Notes: generated from the sequence alone by a model not told the origin. Positions 43,145-51,324 are shown, counted from the stretch's first letter. The stretch is DNA of 64,000 bases from Candidatus Saccharibacteria bacterium UBA1932 (GCA_002337095.1 DDFI01000014.1:30537-94536), one strand, 5' to 3'. Program-made: numbers and translations.

Positions 43145-43961
43145 GCTGCTGCTGCACCCGGGCACAATGCAACACCTCCGCCAGCTGCGCGCGCACCTGC
43201 CGCAGTCACTGCTGCTCACCGGCGCGCGCGGCGTTGGCCTGCACACCATTGCGCGCGATCTCGCCGGCCGCACTCTTATCCAAGACATCACACCCCAGGA
43301 CAAAAAGGGCAGCTACACGCCGACCGCACCGATCTCGATCGAACGCATCCGCGAACTCTACGCACTCACACGCGGCAAATATACCACACCACATTTTGTG
43401 ATTATTGACGACGCCGACCAGCTTACCGCGGCCGCCCAGAACGCCTTGCTCAAGCTACTCGAGGAGCCCACCGCCAACATCCATTTTGTACTGACGTCGC
43501 ACGCGCCAGCACAGCTGCTGCCGACGGTGCAGTCGCGCCTGACCACCGTCACGATTACTCCTATCAGCCAGGCCAGCACCACCGCGCTCATTACCAGCCT
43601 CGGCATTAACGACTCCGCTACTATCGCGCAGCTGCAATTTGCCGCCACGGGTTTACCGGCGCACATCATCCGGCTCGCCGAGCAGCCCGCCCAGCTCGAG
43701 GCGCTCCGTAGCGTCATGGGTGATGCCCGCCAATTTCTGACCAGCACTCCCTATGAACGCCTGGTGCTCACCACGCACCATCAGTCGTCACGCGACCAAG
43801 CGCTTGCATTTGTCGATGCGCTGCAGCGGCTGCTCGAGCGCACCATCGCCGCACAGGCCGACGATCGCCAGCTGCGCCTGCTCGACCGCAGCCTCGACGT
43901 TTACGAGCAGCTGATGGCTAATCGCAACGTCAAGCTGCAGCTACTACGGCTCGTGGTATAA
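43131..43961 (+). CDS. holB: DNA polymerase III delta-prime-like clamp-loader subunit
   Basis: The protein has 276 aa. The N-terminal AAA-like domain has a degenerate P-loop (GARGVGLHT, without the Lys), the Walker-B-like FVIIDDADQL and NALLKLLEEP with the sensor region LTSHAPAQLLPTVQSR, as expected for the non-hydrolysing delta-prime subunit. The usual zinc module between is absent, so the protein is short. It would load the beta clamp. It overlaps the pseudouridine synthase gene by 14 bases. Confidence 0.8.
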   Translation: MPTRKLLLHPGTMQHLRQLRAHLPQSLLLTGARGVGLHTIARDLAGRTLIQDITPQDKKGSYTPTAPISIERIRELYALTRGKYTTPHFVIIDDADQLTAAAQNALLKLLEEPTANIHFVLTSHAPAQLLPTVQSRLTTVTITPISQASTTALITSLGINDSATIAQLQFAATGLPAHIIRLAEQPAQLEALRSVMGDARQFLTSTPYERLVLTTHHQSSRDQALAFVDALQRLLERTIAAQADDRQLRLLDRSLDVYEQLMANRNVKLQLLRLVV

Positions 43962-43975
43962 TAAATAGCAGTATT

Positions 43976-44632
43976 ATGTACGGACTTATTTTTCTCATTC
44001 TACTTGGCGCATTTACGATCATCCGCCAGCCGCGTGTCGAAGAAATGGCGATCGATTTGCCACAGCGCATCACGTCCAAGCTCGACAAGCTGTGGTCTAT
44101 CGCTCAGGAGTCGCTCCGTGACAAAAAATATCTGCGCGCCGAAAAAGCCCTGCTTACCATCCTGCGCGTCGATGAGCGCAATGCCACCGCCTACAATCGC
44201 CTGGGCATCCTCTACGCCAAACAGCAGGCATTCAAAGACGCAATCGAATGCTTCGAGATCGCCCAAAGCCTCGAGCCCAGCGCCAGCAGCCTGCACAATG
44301 TCGGCCTGATCTACTACGAAACCGGCAGCTACGAAAAAGCCGCGCTGGCATTTAAGCAGGCTATCGCCATGGAAGACAATCTGCCGGCGCGTCACATCGC
44401 CTATGCCAAAGTCCAAGAAAAAATGGGCAACATCAAGGGAATGTTCGAATCGCTGCATCACGCCGTCACCCTCGAGCCAACGCCACAAGCACTATCAATC
44501 CTGGCCGACGCTTACGAACGCAACGATCGCGCCGACGCCGCCACCAAAATCCGCGAAAAAGTCCAAAAAATGGTGGCCAGCGCCAGCGCCAAGCAGCAGC
44601 GTGTCCAAAGCATCCGCCGCGTCAGCTCATAA
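43976..44632 (+). CDS. Membrane-anchored TPR protein
   Basis: The protein has 218 aa. An N-terminal span (about residues 2-17) is followed by at least four tetratricopeptide repeats (for example AYNRLGILYAKQQAFKDAIE and LHNVGLIYYETGSYEKA) and a basic tail. TPR arrays act as protein-interaction scaffolds; the partner is unknown. TATAAT at 43957-43962 overlaps the stop of the preceding gene, 13 bases before the ATG. Confidence 0.85.
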   Translation: MYGLIFLILLGAFTIIRQPRVEEMAIDLPQRITSKLDKLWSIAQESLRDKKYLRAEKALLTILRVDERNATAYNRLGILYAKQQAFKDAIECFEIAQSLEPSASSLHNVGLIYYETGSYEKAALAFKQAIAMEDNLPARHIAYAKVQEKMGNIKGMFESLHHAVTLEPTPQALSILADAYERNDRADAATKIREKVQKMVASASAKQQRVQSIRRVSS

Positions 44633-44684
44633 CCCTTGCCATCCGATTCAAAATACGTTACACTTGTATCTGTTACCTCGATAT

Positions 44685-44761
44685 GCCGCTTTAGCTCAGC
44701 TGGTTAGAGCAGCTGTTTTGTAAACAGCAGGTCTACGGTTCGAATCCGTAAAGCGGCTCCA
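44685..44761 (+). tRNA. tRNA-Thr (anticodon TGT)
   Basis: Acceptor arms GCCGCTT/AAGCGGC, D-arm, anticodon stem GCTGT/ACAGC with loop TTTGTAA (anticodon TGT), T-loop TTCGAAT, encoded CCA at 44759-44761. Cloverleaf complete. Confidence 0.95.
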
Positions 44762-44768
44762 CGTAATG

Positions 44769-44796
44769 AGCACGAATCACATCGTGCTTTTTATTT
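44769..44796 (+). terminator. Terminator after tRNA-Thr(TGT)
   Basis: Arms AGCACGA and TCGTGCT followed by TTTTATTT, seven bases behind the tRNA. Confidence 0.85.
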
Positions 44797-44840
44797 GTTA
44801 TGGGATTGTGCAGCTACATACTCTGTTTTATACTACTATC

Positions 44841-45218
44841 ATGAAGCCGAAAGAAAAGGGCGATATTGCCGCATCGTATGCAATCCATTATTTCATGACG
44901 CACGGCTACGAAGTATGCCTACCAATCGGCGACAAACGCCCATATGATCTTGTGGTCGAGCAGAATGGTCGGCTCTATCGTGTCCAGGTAAAGTATGCCG
45001 GCTACTATATCGGCGCCGGCACGCATAAAGCTGCCCTGCGCACAATGGGCGGCAATCAAACCTACCATACTGCCAAAAAGTACCTCGACACCGATTTTGA
45101 CCTCCTCTTTGTTTATGTGGCAAATGGACGCACTTTTGTCATCCCGTGGGCCAACTTGCCAAATCGAAATTCTCTCGCAATTGAGGCTAGCAAATTTGCA
45201 GAGTATGAGGTAAAATAG
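44841..45218 (+). CDS. PD-(D/E)XK nuclease-like protein (PDDEXK_5 group)
   Basis: The protein has 125 aa from ATG 44841. The start KPKEKGDIAASYAIHYF, then YDLVVEQNGRLYRVQVKYA, gives a Glu, an Asp and a Q-V-K catalytic-type pattern of the group-I-intron-associated PD-(D/E)XK family. Members are putative nucleases, some of unknown role. I reject the earlier in-frame start at 44766 because it lies in the tRNA terminator. TATACT (44829-44834) ends six bases before the ATG. It is wedged between tRNA-Thr and tRNA-Tyr, a typical place for a small mobile or acquired gene. Confidence 0.75.
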   Translation: MKPKEKGDIAASYAIHYFMTHGYEVCLPIGDKRPYDLVVEQNGRLYRVQVKYAGYYIGAGTHKAALRTMGGNQTYHTAKKYLDTDFDLLFVYVANGRTFVIPWANLPNRNSLAIEASKFAEYEVK

Positions 45219-45234
45219 TAACCGTTACCCCATC

Positions 45235-45319
45235 GCTGGGATAGTGAAGTGGTCAAACACGATTGACTGTAAATCAATTGGCTCCGCCTTCGTAGGTTCG
45301 AATCCTACTCCCAGCACCA
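45235..45319 (+). tRNA. tRNA-Tyr (anticodon GTA)
   Basis: Acceptor arms GCTGGGA/TCCCAGC, anticodon stem ATTGA/TCAAT with loop CTGTAAA (anticodon GTA), an extended class-II variable arm, T-loop TTCGAAT, encoded CCA at 45317-45319. Confidence 0.93.
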
Positions 45320-45358
45320 ATATAATTATCCTGTCCACGCGACGGGATATTATATTGG
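45317..45358. repeat. Long palindrome starting at the tRNA-Tyr CCA
   Basis: The bases from CCAATATAAT through GTC pair with GAC through ATTATATTGG around a CACGC loop: about 18 pairs with one bulged T and one G-T pair. The left arm includes the CCA of tRNA-Tyr. No T run follows, so it is not a standard terminator. Confidence 0.8.
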
Positions 45359-45396
45359 CCTACTACCGATTAGCGGCACTACACTCCTTACGGGCA

Positions 45397-45425
45397 TTGA
45401 CTATTATGCGTATTCGTGATATAAT
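45397..45425 (+). promoter_or_regulatory. Promoter of the DUF922-like gene
   Basis: TTGACT 45397-45402, 17-base spacer, TATAAT 45420-45425. Confidence 0.8.
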
Positions 45426-45454
45426 GTAATTTATATCATAGTTTGGGAGAACGT

Positions 45455-46291
45455 ATGAATCCACGGCTCGTTTCGAGGTATCTATCGCTGTTGCCAAAAC
45501 GCTCGCTGGCGCTTGCCTGCATGGGCGCATTTGTGATGCCAGCCATCATACTAAGCGCCTACCACCACTCACGCATATCGCAGGCCGATACTCTAGCCAG
45601 CACGGCCGCGGCACAGCCCGTCGAGGCAGCGCCGGCCCAGGCGATCGTCGCGGCATCGACCACGCCTAGCACTTCTCAGCCAGCCGCTGCCCACGCTACG
45701 CCACAATCGGTCGCAACTTCTGGCACTAAGGCCTGCACCCAAGCCCAGCTGGCCGCGCCGGCTGCACTCGACATGTACGACCGCGCACCCGGCGTTACGC
45801 ATGTCGATCAGGGCACCGCCACCTATCGTGTATACGGCCATAACGCCGACGAGATCCGGCGGCAAATTGTGTCGTGCTCACCAGTAGGCGCTGATAGCAA
45901 CGCGGCAGCAGCCGTCAGCCAAATCAGCTATGCCTATACCCTGGTGCGTGCTGGCAATACCTGCTCGATCACCAATGCGCGGGTCGGCCTGGTGTCACTA
46001 CACATGCTGCCCGCGTGGGCGCCCGATGCGGCAGCGCCCGCTGACCTAATCGCCAAGTGGAACAATTTTGTCGCGGCCACCGCTACACACGAGAATGGCC
46101 ACACTGCAATCGACATTCAATACGCTCATTTGATCATGGATCGCCTCAACCAAATCACCGACGTCGACTGCATCCAGATCGATAGGATCGCCCTGCAGGA
46201 TTCCAACGCGCTGCGCGCTCAGCTAAACACCGCCCAGGCCAACTACGACGCCGCCACGCGCCATGGCGCCACTCAAGGCGCAGCGTTTTAG
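45455..46291 (+). CDS. DUF922-like putative zinc metalloprotease, membrane-anchored
   Basis: The protein has 278 aa from ATG 45455 behind GGGAG. A basic N-terminus and one span (about 15-36) are followed by an Ala/Pro/Thr-rich linker and an extracytoplasmic domain with HENGH (a HExxH zinc motif) preceded by WNNFVAATA, as in DUF922. Four or more Cys may form bridges. The expected role is proteolysis outside the cytoplasmic membrane; substrate unknown. Confidence 0.8.
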   Translation: MNPRLVSRYLSLLPKRSLALACMGAFVMPAIILSAYHHSRISQADTLASTAAAQPVEAAPAQAIVAASTTPSTSQPAAAHATPQSVATSGTKACTQAQLAAPAALDMYDRAPGVTHVDQGTATYRVYGHNADEIRRQIVSCSPVGADSNAAAAVSQISYAYTLVRAGNTCSITNARVGLVSLHMLPAWAPDAAAPADLIAKWNNFVAATATHENGHTAIDIQYAHLIMDRLNQITDVDCIQIDRIALQDSNALRAQLNTAQANYDAATRHGATQGAAF

Positions 46292-46331
46292 CGTAGCACC
46301 ACCCCCGCATACGATCTGCAAAAATATATGA

Positions 46332-46337
46332 TATAAT
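46332..46337 (+). promoter_or_regulatory. -10 box ahead of the tRNA-Thr(GGT) region
   Basis: TATAAT 46332-46337; the predicted start falls at the 5' tRNA fragment (46346), not at the intact tRNA (46472), so the present precursor would carry about 130 extra bases. Confidence 0.6.
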
Positions 46338-46345
46338 GTGAAAAG

Positions 46346-46471
46346 TGCCGCGATAGCTCAGTTGCTGTCCGAAGCGCAAAGCGCAAGTAAATGATATCAG
46401 CGTAGCGCTCTACCAACTGGCCTATGGTTGATATCACAGCCGTACCTTTTGATTAATCAAACAGCACATAT
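46346..46471 (+). repeat. Truncated tRNA-Thr 5' copy plus inverted D-arm piece
   Basis: Bases 46346-46364 are identical to 46471-46489 (the base before the tRNA plus its first 18 bases), forming a 19-bp direct repeat. Between them, 46405-46419 is the exact reverse complement of tRNA bases 46484-46498, and TGATATCA-type half-sites (about 46392 and 46430) flank it. The 14-base palindrome around TTGATTAATCAA lies at about 46448-46461. Confidence 0.85.
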
Positions 46472-46547
46472 GCCGCGATAGCTCAGTTGGTAGAGCGCAT
46501 CCATGGTAAGGATGAGGTCTCGGGTTCAAATCCCGATCGCGGCTCCA
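46472..46547 (+). tRNA. tRNA-Thr (anticodon GGT)
   Basis: Acceptor arms GCCGCGA/TCGCGGC, anticodon stem CATCC/GGATG with loop ATGGTAA (anticodon GGT), T-loop TTCAAAT, encoded CCA at 46545-46547. Confidence 0.95.
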
Positions 46548-46567
46548 CAATACACTTGCAGCATTTT

Positions 46568-46598
46568 CACCCTCATACCGGGTGATTTTTATTTTTTC
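46568..46598 (+). terminator. Terminator after tRNA-Thr(GGT)
   Basis: CACCC/GGGTG hairpin followed by ATTTTTATTTTTT. Confidence 0.82.
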
Positions 46599-46625
46599 GT
46601 AGTATTGGACCACACGCCCGTATAC

Positions 46626-47765
46626 TCATAGCAATGGGGGCGCAATGGGTCGAATTGGCGCGCCACCGCCGGCGCAGCTTCCGCCGGGAGCATTATTAGC
46701 AACAATGGCAAGGTTCAAAATGAGCTTATTTAAATCTCGCAATAGTGGCGCATTGAGCCAACCATAGGCACTATCAAGTGCGGGGAAATCCAAACGGTTG
46801 GCTGTTTGGTCCAGATTCCATAGCCATGTATCCCAATCGCCTGAATCGGCCGAAGTATCCACTACATATGCCCCATAGCCCTGTAGTGCACCGGCAACTA
46901 ACTGACCCTGGGCAGTCTCGAGCGCAAGGCTCGCAATTGATACAGTAGACGGAATCGCGAGCAGCGCCCCCATACCAAGCCCATCGAGTGGCACCCCTGG
47001 ACTAGCGATTGGTTTGTAGCTTGCCGTCGCTTGGTCGTAATACATATTACTACCATATCCGTCTTGGCTCATATAGTTGCTATCCGCGGCAGTGGCCGGC
47101 CAGCGATAGCCGTTGACAATGCCGCCACCGTTTGTGCAGGCCCATTTTTGGGTATTAATTGTGACTGACAGCGCATGAGCAATGGGCGTCGTGCCGGTTA
47201 GCTCGCCGCCACGAATCGTGCCGCCAAGGCAGTTTAGCCCCGATCCACCATGGCTGCCAAATCCATCGCTTAAGCCATCACCATAAAGATCCCAGACGCC
47301 CCGCAGCTGATGGTGAAATGTCACATCTGTCGCCGGGTCGGGTCGACACGCATACTGGAATTCTTGGGCAAACCTAGCACTTGGATCTGGAGTCAGCATT
47401 GCCGCCATATTGTTGGGCGTATTACCCGCTGCAGGAGCAGGGATCACAAAATCGTCGGGCACCAACACGCGTGCGCCACTATCTATTGGCGTTACGCTCT
47501 GGGGATATGGCCACCAGTATCCGCGATCAATCAATTTACGCTGTGGAGCCTGTGGCGCTAGCGATATCCAAGACTCGTCGACGCTATAACCCTTAGCAGG
47601 CACCCGCCATGTCGTGCCTTTAGCGCTCGCAAGGCTGGCGAGCGTTACATAGTTTGCGCTACTTCCAATTGGGCGATTCCATATACTGTCGCTCGCAAAC
47701 GGCTGACGGTATTTATCTCGTCCTACGCGATGGCGCCTTATCATTCTACGTGCTGCTATACTCAT
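46626..47765 (-). CDS. Hypothetical, probably extracytoplasmic protein
   Basis: The protein has 379 aa, rich in Gly, Ala, Trp and Tyr, with FASDSIWNRPIG near the start and HGGSGLNCLGGTIR in the middle. It resembles secreted carbohydrate-active or wall-related proteins in composition, but I cannot name a family. As in the GH18-like protein, the N-terminus is MSIA-x-RR followed by more Arg and lacks a hydrophobic signal core. On the minus strand TATACT (47774-47779) ends eight bases before the ATG, so the transcript is probably leaderless. Confidence 0.65.
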   Translation of the reverse strand: MSIAARRMIRRHRVGRDKYRQPFASDSIWNRPIGSSANYVTLASLASAKGTTWRVPAKGYSVDESWISLAPQAPQRKLIDRGYWWPYPQSVTPIDSGARVLVPDDFVIPAPAAGNTPNNMAAMLTPDPSARFAQEFQYACRPDPATDVTFHHQLRGVWDLYGDGLSDGFGSHGGSGLNCLGGTIRGGELTGTTPIAHALSVTINTQKWACTNGGGIVNGYRWPATAADSNYMSQDGYGSNMYYDQATASYKPIASPGVPLDGLGMGALLAIPSTVSIASLALETAQGQLVAGALQGYGAYVVDTSADSGDWDTWLWNLDQTANRLDFPALDSAYGWLNAPLLRDLNKLILNLAIVANNAPGGSCAGGGAPIRPIAPPLL

Positions 47766-47907
47766 TACTAGTTAGTATAGCAATTTTGTCACAAGCATTA
47801 TAGACCCTTAGGGCTCTTTATAGGCGGGGGATAGCTACGTTCGACCGCGCTATCGCTGCAGATATCGGTTTATTTGTTTTTTGACATAAGTAGACTATAA
47901 TCTAATC

Positions 47908-48198
47908 ATGCAAAGAGTTTGGACAGAATTGTGCGTGGCAAATTGGCCTACCCTGGGCCGTGAATCGCCACCTGGCAACGCCCAGCTACGACGTGTCGGT
48001 GGCTATGTGCACAATTTGGCCGAGCTGTGCGAAATGACGCAGCAGCTGGTGCCGGATATTACTGGCTGCACGCGCTTCTACCCGCTACCACCTGAAGCCT
48101 ACCATCTGCCACAAATCGCCGCCGAACACGGGCTGCTAGTGCTGCGCGAGCCGCTGACGGCAAGCAAATTACTGTCTATCGTCAACAAGGAGGACTAA
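47908..48198 (+). CDS. Hypothetical protein
   Basis: This 96-aa soluble protein has no recognised family. It contains three Cys and a central block GYVHNLAELCEM. TATAAT at 47896-47901 ends six bases before the ATG (leaderless type). It is followed two bases later by the HAD hydrolase gene, whose ribosome-binding site AAGGAGG lies at the end of this gene, so the two form an operon with the YajQ-like gene. Confidence 0.7.
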   Translation: MQRVWTELCVANWPTLGRESPPGNAQLRRVGGYVHNLAELCEMTQQLVPDITGCTRFYPLPPEAYHLPQIAAEHGLLVLREPLTASKLLSIVNKED

Positions 48199-48200
48199 TT

Positions 48201-48872
48201 ATGACCGAACTTTCCCCCGCCTCGTTAACCACCACTCCTGAGCATATTCGTGTCATTGGATTTGACTGGGACGGCACTGTCGTCAACTCTGTTCCGCCGA
48301 AATTATTGCAGAATCAAGCGCTGGCACGCGAATTCGGCCGTGACTTAACTATCGAAGAAGTGCGATGTGAGTGGAATGCTTCAAGCGGGTTTCCCGATCT
48401 GATGCAGCGGCTTACTGGCAGTGGTGATATGGAACGTATTATGAAAGTAGTCAAAAGAGATTATAATAATCCTGATTTTGCTAAGCAAAGGTTTGAATTC
48501 GCAATACCAGCAATCAACCGTGTCCATGCACTTGGCCTACGTACCGCGCTCATCACTAATCTAACAAGCGAAATGCTAGCCAAAGATGCGGATGATCTTG
48601 CATTTGAGCTCGAAAAGTATTTTGATCTCATTCAGCCCGTTGATGCGTGTGAACACAAAAAACCCGATGGCCGCGTATTTGTCCCCGTATTCGTAAAACT
48701 CGGAATAGAGGCAGCTCAGCTCACGTATGTCGGTGATGAGCAAAAAGATCGTATCGCGATACAGGAAATTGGCGGCACATTCATTGGCGTGACGACCGGT
48801 ATGACGAGCCGCGAGGAATTTATGTCAATAGGATGCGAACCGCTCAATTCAATTGATGATTTAACAAGATAG
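48201..48872 (+). CDS. HAD-superfamily hydrolase
   Basis: The protein has 223 aa. HAD motifs: FDWDGTVVNS (motif I, nucleophile and acid Asp), LITNLTS (motif II), KKPDG (motif III Lys) and YVGDEQKDR (motif IV). The cap is helical, as in phosphoglycolate-phosphatase-like members. It hydrolyses a small phosphate ester whose identity is not predictable. A very good ribosome-binding site AAGGAGG precedes it. Confidence 0.9.
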   Translation: MTELSPASLTTTPEHIRVIGFDWDGTVVNSVPPKLLQNQALAREFGRDLTIEEVRCEWNASSGFPDLMQRLTGSGDMERIMKVVKRDYNNPDFAKQRFEFAIPAINRVHALGLRTALITNLTSEMLAKDADDLAFELEKYFDLIQPVDACEHKKPDGRVFVPVFVKLGIEAAQLTYVGDEQKDRIAIQEIGGTFIGVTTGMTSREEFMSIGCEPLNSIDDLTR

Positions 48873-48880
48873 GAGAAAAA

Positions 48881-49375
48881 ATGGCAGATTTTAGTTTTGA
48901 TATCGAAAGCACCTACGACAAGGCCGAGATGAATAATGTCGAGCAGTTGGTGACGCGCGAGATTGCGAACCGCTATGATTTTAAGGGCACGCCGGCAGCG
49001 ATTGAGTGGCTCGAGGACAAAAAGGGGTTTAAGGTGATCGGTAGCAATGAGTGGCAGGTCAACACGCTGATTGACATGATCGGCAGGCAACTGGCCAAGC
49101 GCGACATGACAAGCAAGGTGCTTGATACAAGCGGTAAAATCACCGAGGCCAACCTGCGTGCCTGGCGCGACGTGCCGTTTCGCCACGGCCTAACGCAAGA
49201 TGACGCCAAAAAAATCACCAAGCTCCTAAAAGAATCACACCCAAAAGTCAGAACCCAGATCCAGGGCGACAGCGTCCGCGCCAGCTCGGCAAGCAAAAAC
49301 GAGCTACAGGCGGCCATGACGACACTCCGCGCTGCCGACTTTGATTTTCCACTAACTTTTACCAACTACCGCTAG
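48881..49375 (+). CDS. YajQ family nucleotide-binding protein
   Basis: The protein has 164 aa: ADFSFDIES at the start, EIANRYDFKG, and a C-terminal VRVSS-like ASSASKNELQ. YajQ proteins bind nucleotides (cyclic di-GMP in some bacteria) and RNA-like ligands. It follows the HAD gene by eight bases with AGGAG before the ATG. Whether cyclic di-GMP is made here cannot be seen. Confidence 0.93.
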   Translation: MADFSFDIESTYDKAEMNNVEQLVTREIANRYDFKGTPAAIEWLEDKKGFKVIGSNEWQVNTLIDMIGRQLAKRDMTSKVLDTSGKITEANLRAWRDVPFRHGLTQDDAKKITKLLKESHPKVRTQIQGDSVRASSASKNELQAAMTTLRAADFDFPLTFTNYR

Positions 49376-49385
49376 GAGTATTACC

Positions 49386-50435
49386 ATGTCTCGACGTCGA
49401 CCACATACACGCAAAGAGCAGCTACACGCCGCTGGCTACAGCGAGCGGGCCGCACGCAATAACCCGCATGAGGGCGGCCCTGAATTTGAAGCTCGGCTAG
49501 ATGGCTACCAACGCATACGCGACACCTGGGGTGGCCACGCCAGCCGGCTAGGCGAACAGCTTGCGCTGAGAGGCGAGGCGATACCACCAAGCGAGCTGTT
49601 CGCGATGATGGGCATCGACCAGGCCGACATCCATACCCCTGGCATCGCGCTTTCGTCGTCGGGCGAACTTAGCGACTATATCTATGATCGTCGGACTGCA
49701 TATCGACGCGAAGCTAACGCACTGTGGCGGCCGATTGAGGAGCAATACCGTAACGAGTGCATGGCTGCAATTGGCGCGTTATCGACACCTAGGGAGGCCC
49801 AGTGCGAGCTTGCCGATCAGTATTTCGACACAGCTGACGAAATCGAGGCTGACGAGGCATACCAGCGCAATACTGAACTTCTGCAAGAGGCAAGTAGTGC
49901 TGCGCTGATAGCGAGCGACAACCTTCTAGCAGCTCGATGCTTTGAGCCAAAAGATAGCCCAGAAGTAATCAAGCGGCAGGCGGAGCGCGACGCTACACAT
50001 CTTCGCTACGAACAGGCTGATGCATTGGTCACTGAGCGCAGGCAATGTATTGAGCGTCTTCGTGCGAATGCTACGGCTATTATCCAGGGAGATTCTGCTT
50101 GCAAATTCGATGAATTCGGGCAATACCTAATCACCACGCTGGCGCAGATTGAGGCATCGAGCGATGCAACCAAATACGCAGTTTGGCGACGCGCTGTGCG
50201 CATTTTTTTTGATGAGGTGGAAGAGTATATGAGCGATGCGTTCGATAGCTGCACGCCGGACCAAGTATGGCTTAGCGAGGACGATCTCAATCGTTTTGTA
50301 TGGCGGCTGACCACACGGGATGAAGTTGATGCCTATGTAGAGGCAAAAATCACGCGTCTTAAACTAGGATTCTTCACTGCCTTGCCTGTACAGCTGTTGC
50401 CGAAAAAACAGTCGACGACCGCTGAACAGCCTTGA
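49386..50435 (+). CDS. Hypothetical alpha-helical protein
   Basis: The protein has 349 aa, soluble, charged and largely helical, with Ala/Glu/Arg-rich stretches that may form coiled coils (about 110-230). It starts with a basic segment (MSRRRPHTRKEQLHAAG). No catalytic motif or family is recognised. It follows yajQ by ten bases with AGGAG upstream, so it is probably the last gene of the same operon. Confidence 0.7.
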   Translation: MSRRRPHTRKEQLHAAGYSERAARNNPHEGGPEFEARLDGYQRIRDTWGGHASRLGEQLALRGEAIPPSELFAMMGIDQADIHTPGIALSSSGELSDYIYDRRTAYRREANALWRPIEEQYRNECMAAIGALSTPREAQCELADQYFDTADEIEADEAYQRNTELLQEASSAALIASDNLLAARCFEPKDSPEVIKRQAERDATHLRYEQADALVTERRQCIERLRANATAIIQGDSACKFDEFGQYLITTLAQIEASSDATKYAVWRRAVRIFFDEVEEYMSDAFDSCTPDQVWLSEDDLNRFVWRLTTRDEVDAYVEAKITRLKLGFFTALPVQLLPKKQSTTAEQP

Positions 50436-50455
50436 GCCCTAGCTGAAAGCTATTA

Positions 50456-50674
50456 CTATTTTTGTTTAGTATCGACACGATATTGCGTAAATAAATATAT
50501 AATTGCTCCAAGCACTGGTACAAACACCAATATCACTAACCACAGGGCTTTCATATTAAAACTAAGGGTTTCTGAACTGAGCATACGCAAAATAAGGTAA
50601 ATATGGAGAATCAACACCAATAACAGTGGTAAAAGTATGATTAATTCCGCAAATCCGAATCCGTATGTTTCCAT
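50456..50674 (-). CDS. Small membrane protein, PLDc_N-like
   Basis: The product has 72 aa from ATG 50674, preceded by AGGA; the longer frame adds nine residues. Two membrane spans (about 9-29 and 40-60) with LWLVILVFVPVLGAIIYLF resemble the phospholipase-D-nuclease N-terminal domain (PLDc_N) often found as a stand-alone two-span protein. Function unknown. Confidence 0.65.
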   Translation of the reverse strand: METYGFGFAELIILLPLLLVLILHIYLILRMLSSETLSFNMKALWLVILVFVPVLGAIIYLFTQYRVDTKQK

Positions 50675-50820
50675 AATATATCCTAAACTTATTATTAACA
50701 CTAGTTTTTTATTCTATGACAATACTAACACAAACTATTGCAAAAAAAAAAGCGATTCAACTATAGTATACATCGTGTTGACAGATGTCTTCACTGCACT
50801 CGAGGTCTATAGGAGAACCT

Positions 50821-51258
50821 GTGTCTAGAAGCAAGATCGCCAAAAGATTGGCGATTTCCGGAGTAGTAGCCGCAACGATGATTGGTGCATCGGCAGGAAT
50901 GTCAAACGCTGCCAGCAATGATATTACTATCGGCAACCAGAGCTGCGGGATTGCAAGCGGCTGGGGCTACACATGTACGACTGTCGAGCACTCAGGCGCG
51001 TACATCAATGCCGTCTGGGCGATCCGCTCCAATGCGGCTCCTCCATGGATATGCCGGGCGAGTGCATGGGTGTACTACGTTCCTCCGTGGGGAGGCGCAT
51101 ACGGGCTAGCCTACCAAGAGGATGGAGGTTGTCAGTATGGCACCTTCCGATTCCGCCTACCTGTTAATAGGTGGGTACCCTCTGGCTCACGCGTCTGCTC
51201 CAAGTTCATGGAATACGGCAACCCATCTGGGCCCGAGCCCTGCGTGAAGGTCTGGTAA
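50821..51258 (+). CDS. Small secreted cysteine-containing protein
   Basis: The protein has 145 aa from GTG 50821, preceded by AGGAG. A typical signal peptide (basic start, hydrophobic core, Ala-x-Ala cleavage near residue 31) is followed by a compact Trp/Tyr/Gly/Pro-rich domain with six Cys. It looks like a small exported protein such as a bacteriocin-like or wall-associated factor, but I cannot name a family. An in-frame ATG upstream (50785) lacks an RBS and would add residues before the signal peptide. Confidence 0.7.
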   Translation: MSRSKIAKRLAISGVVAATMIGASAGMSNAASNDITIGNQSCGIASGWGYTCTTVEHSGAYINAVWAIRSNAAPPWICRASAWVYYVPPWGGAYGLAYQEDGGCQYGTFRFRLPVNRWVPSGSRVCSKFMEYGNPSGPEPCVKVW

Positions 51259-51266
51259 GCACCCAA

Positions 51267-51312
51267 CCTCACCTCGCCCTAGAGTAGCTCTATGGGCGAG
51301 GTGAGGCCTTTC
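51267..51312 (+). terminator. Terminator after the small secreted protein
   Basis: Strong stem with arms CCTCACCTCGCCCTA and TATGGGCGAGGTGAGG, then CCTTT. Confidence 0.85.
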
Positions 51313-51324
51313 CACTTTTTAACC

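Noticed and set aside
43131..43961. Loss of the P-loop Lys in the clamp-loader protein as a defect
   Set aside because: Delta-prime subunits normally lack a working P-loop, so this is expected.
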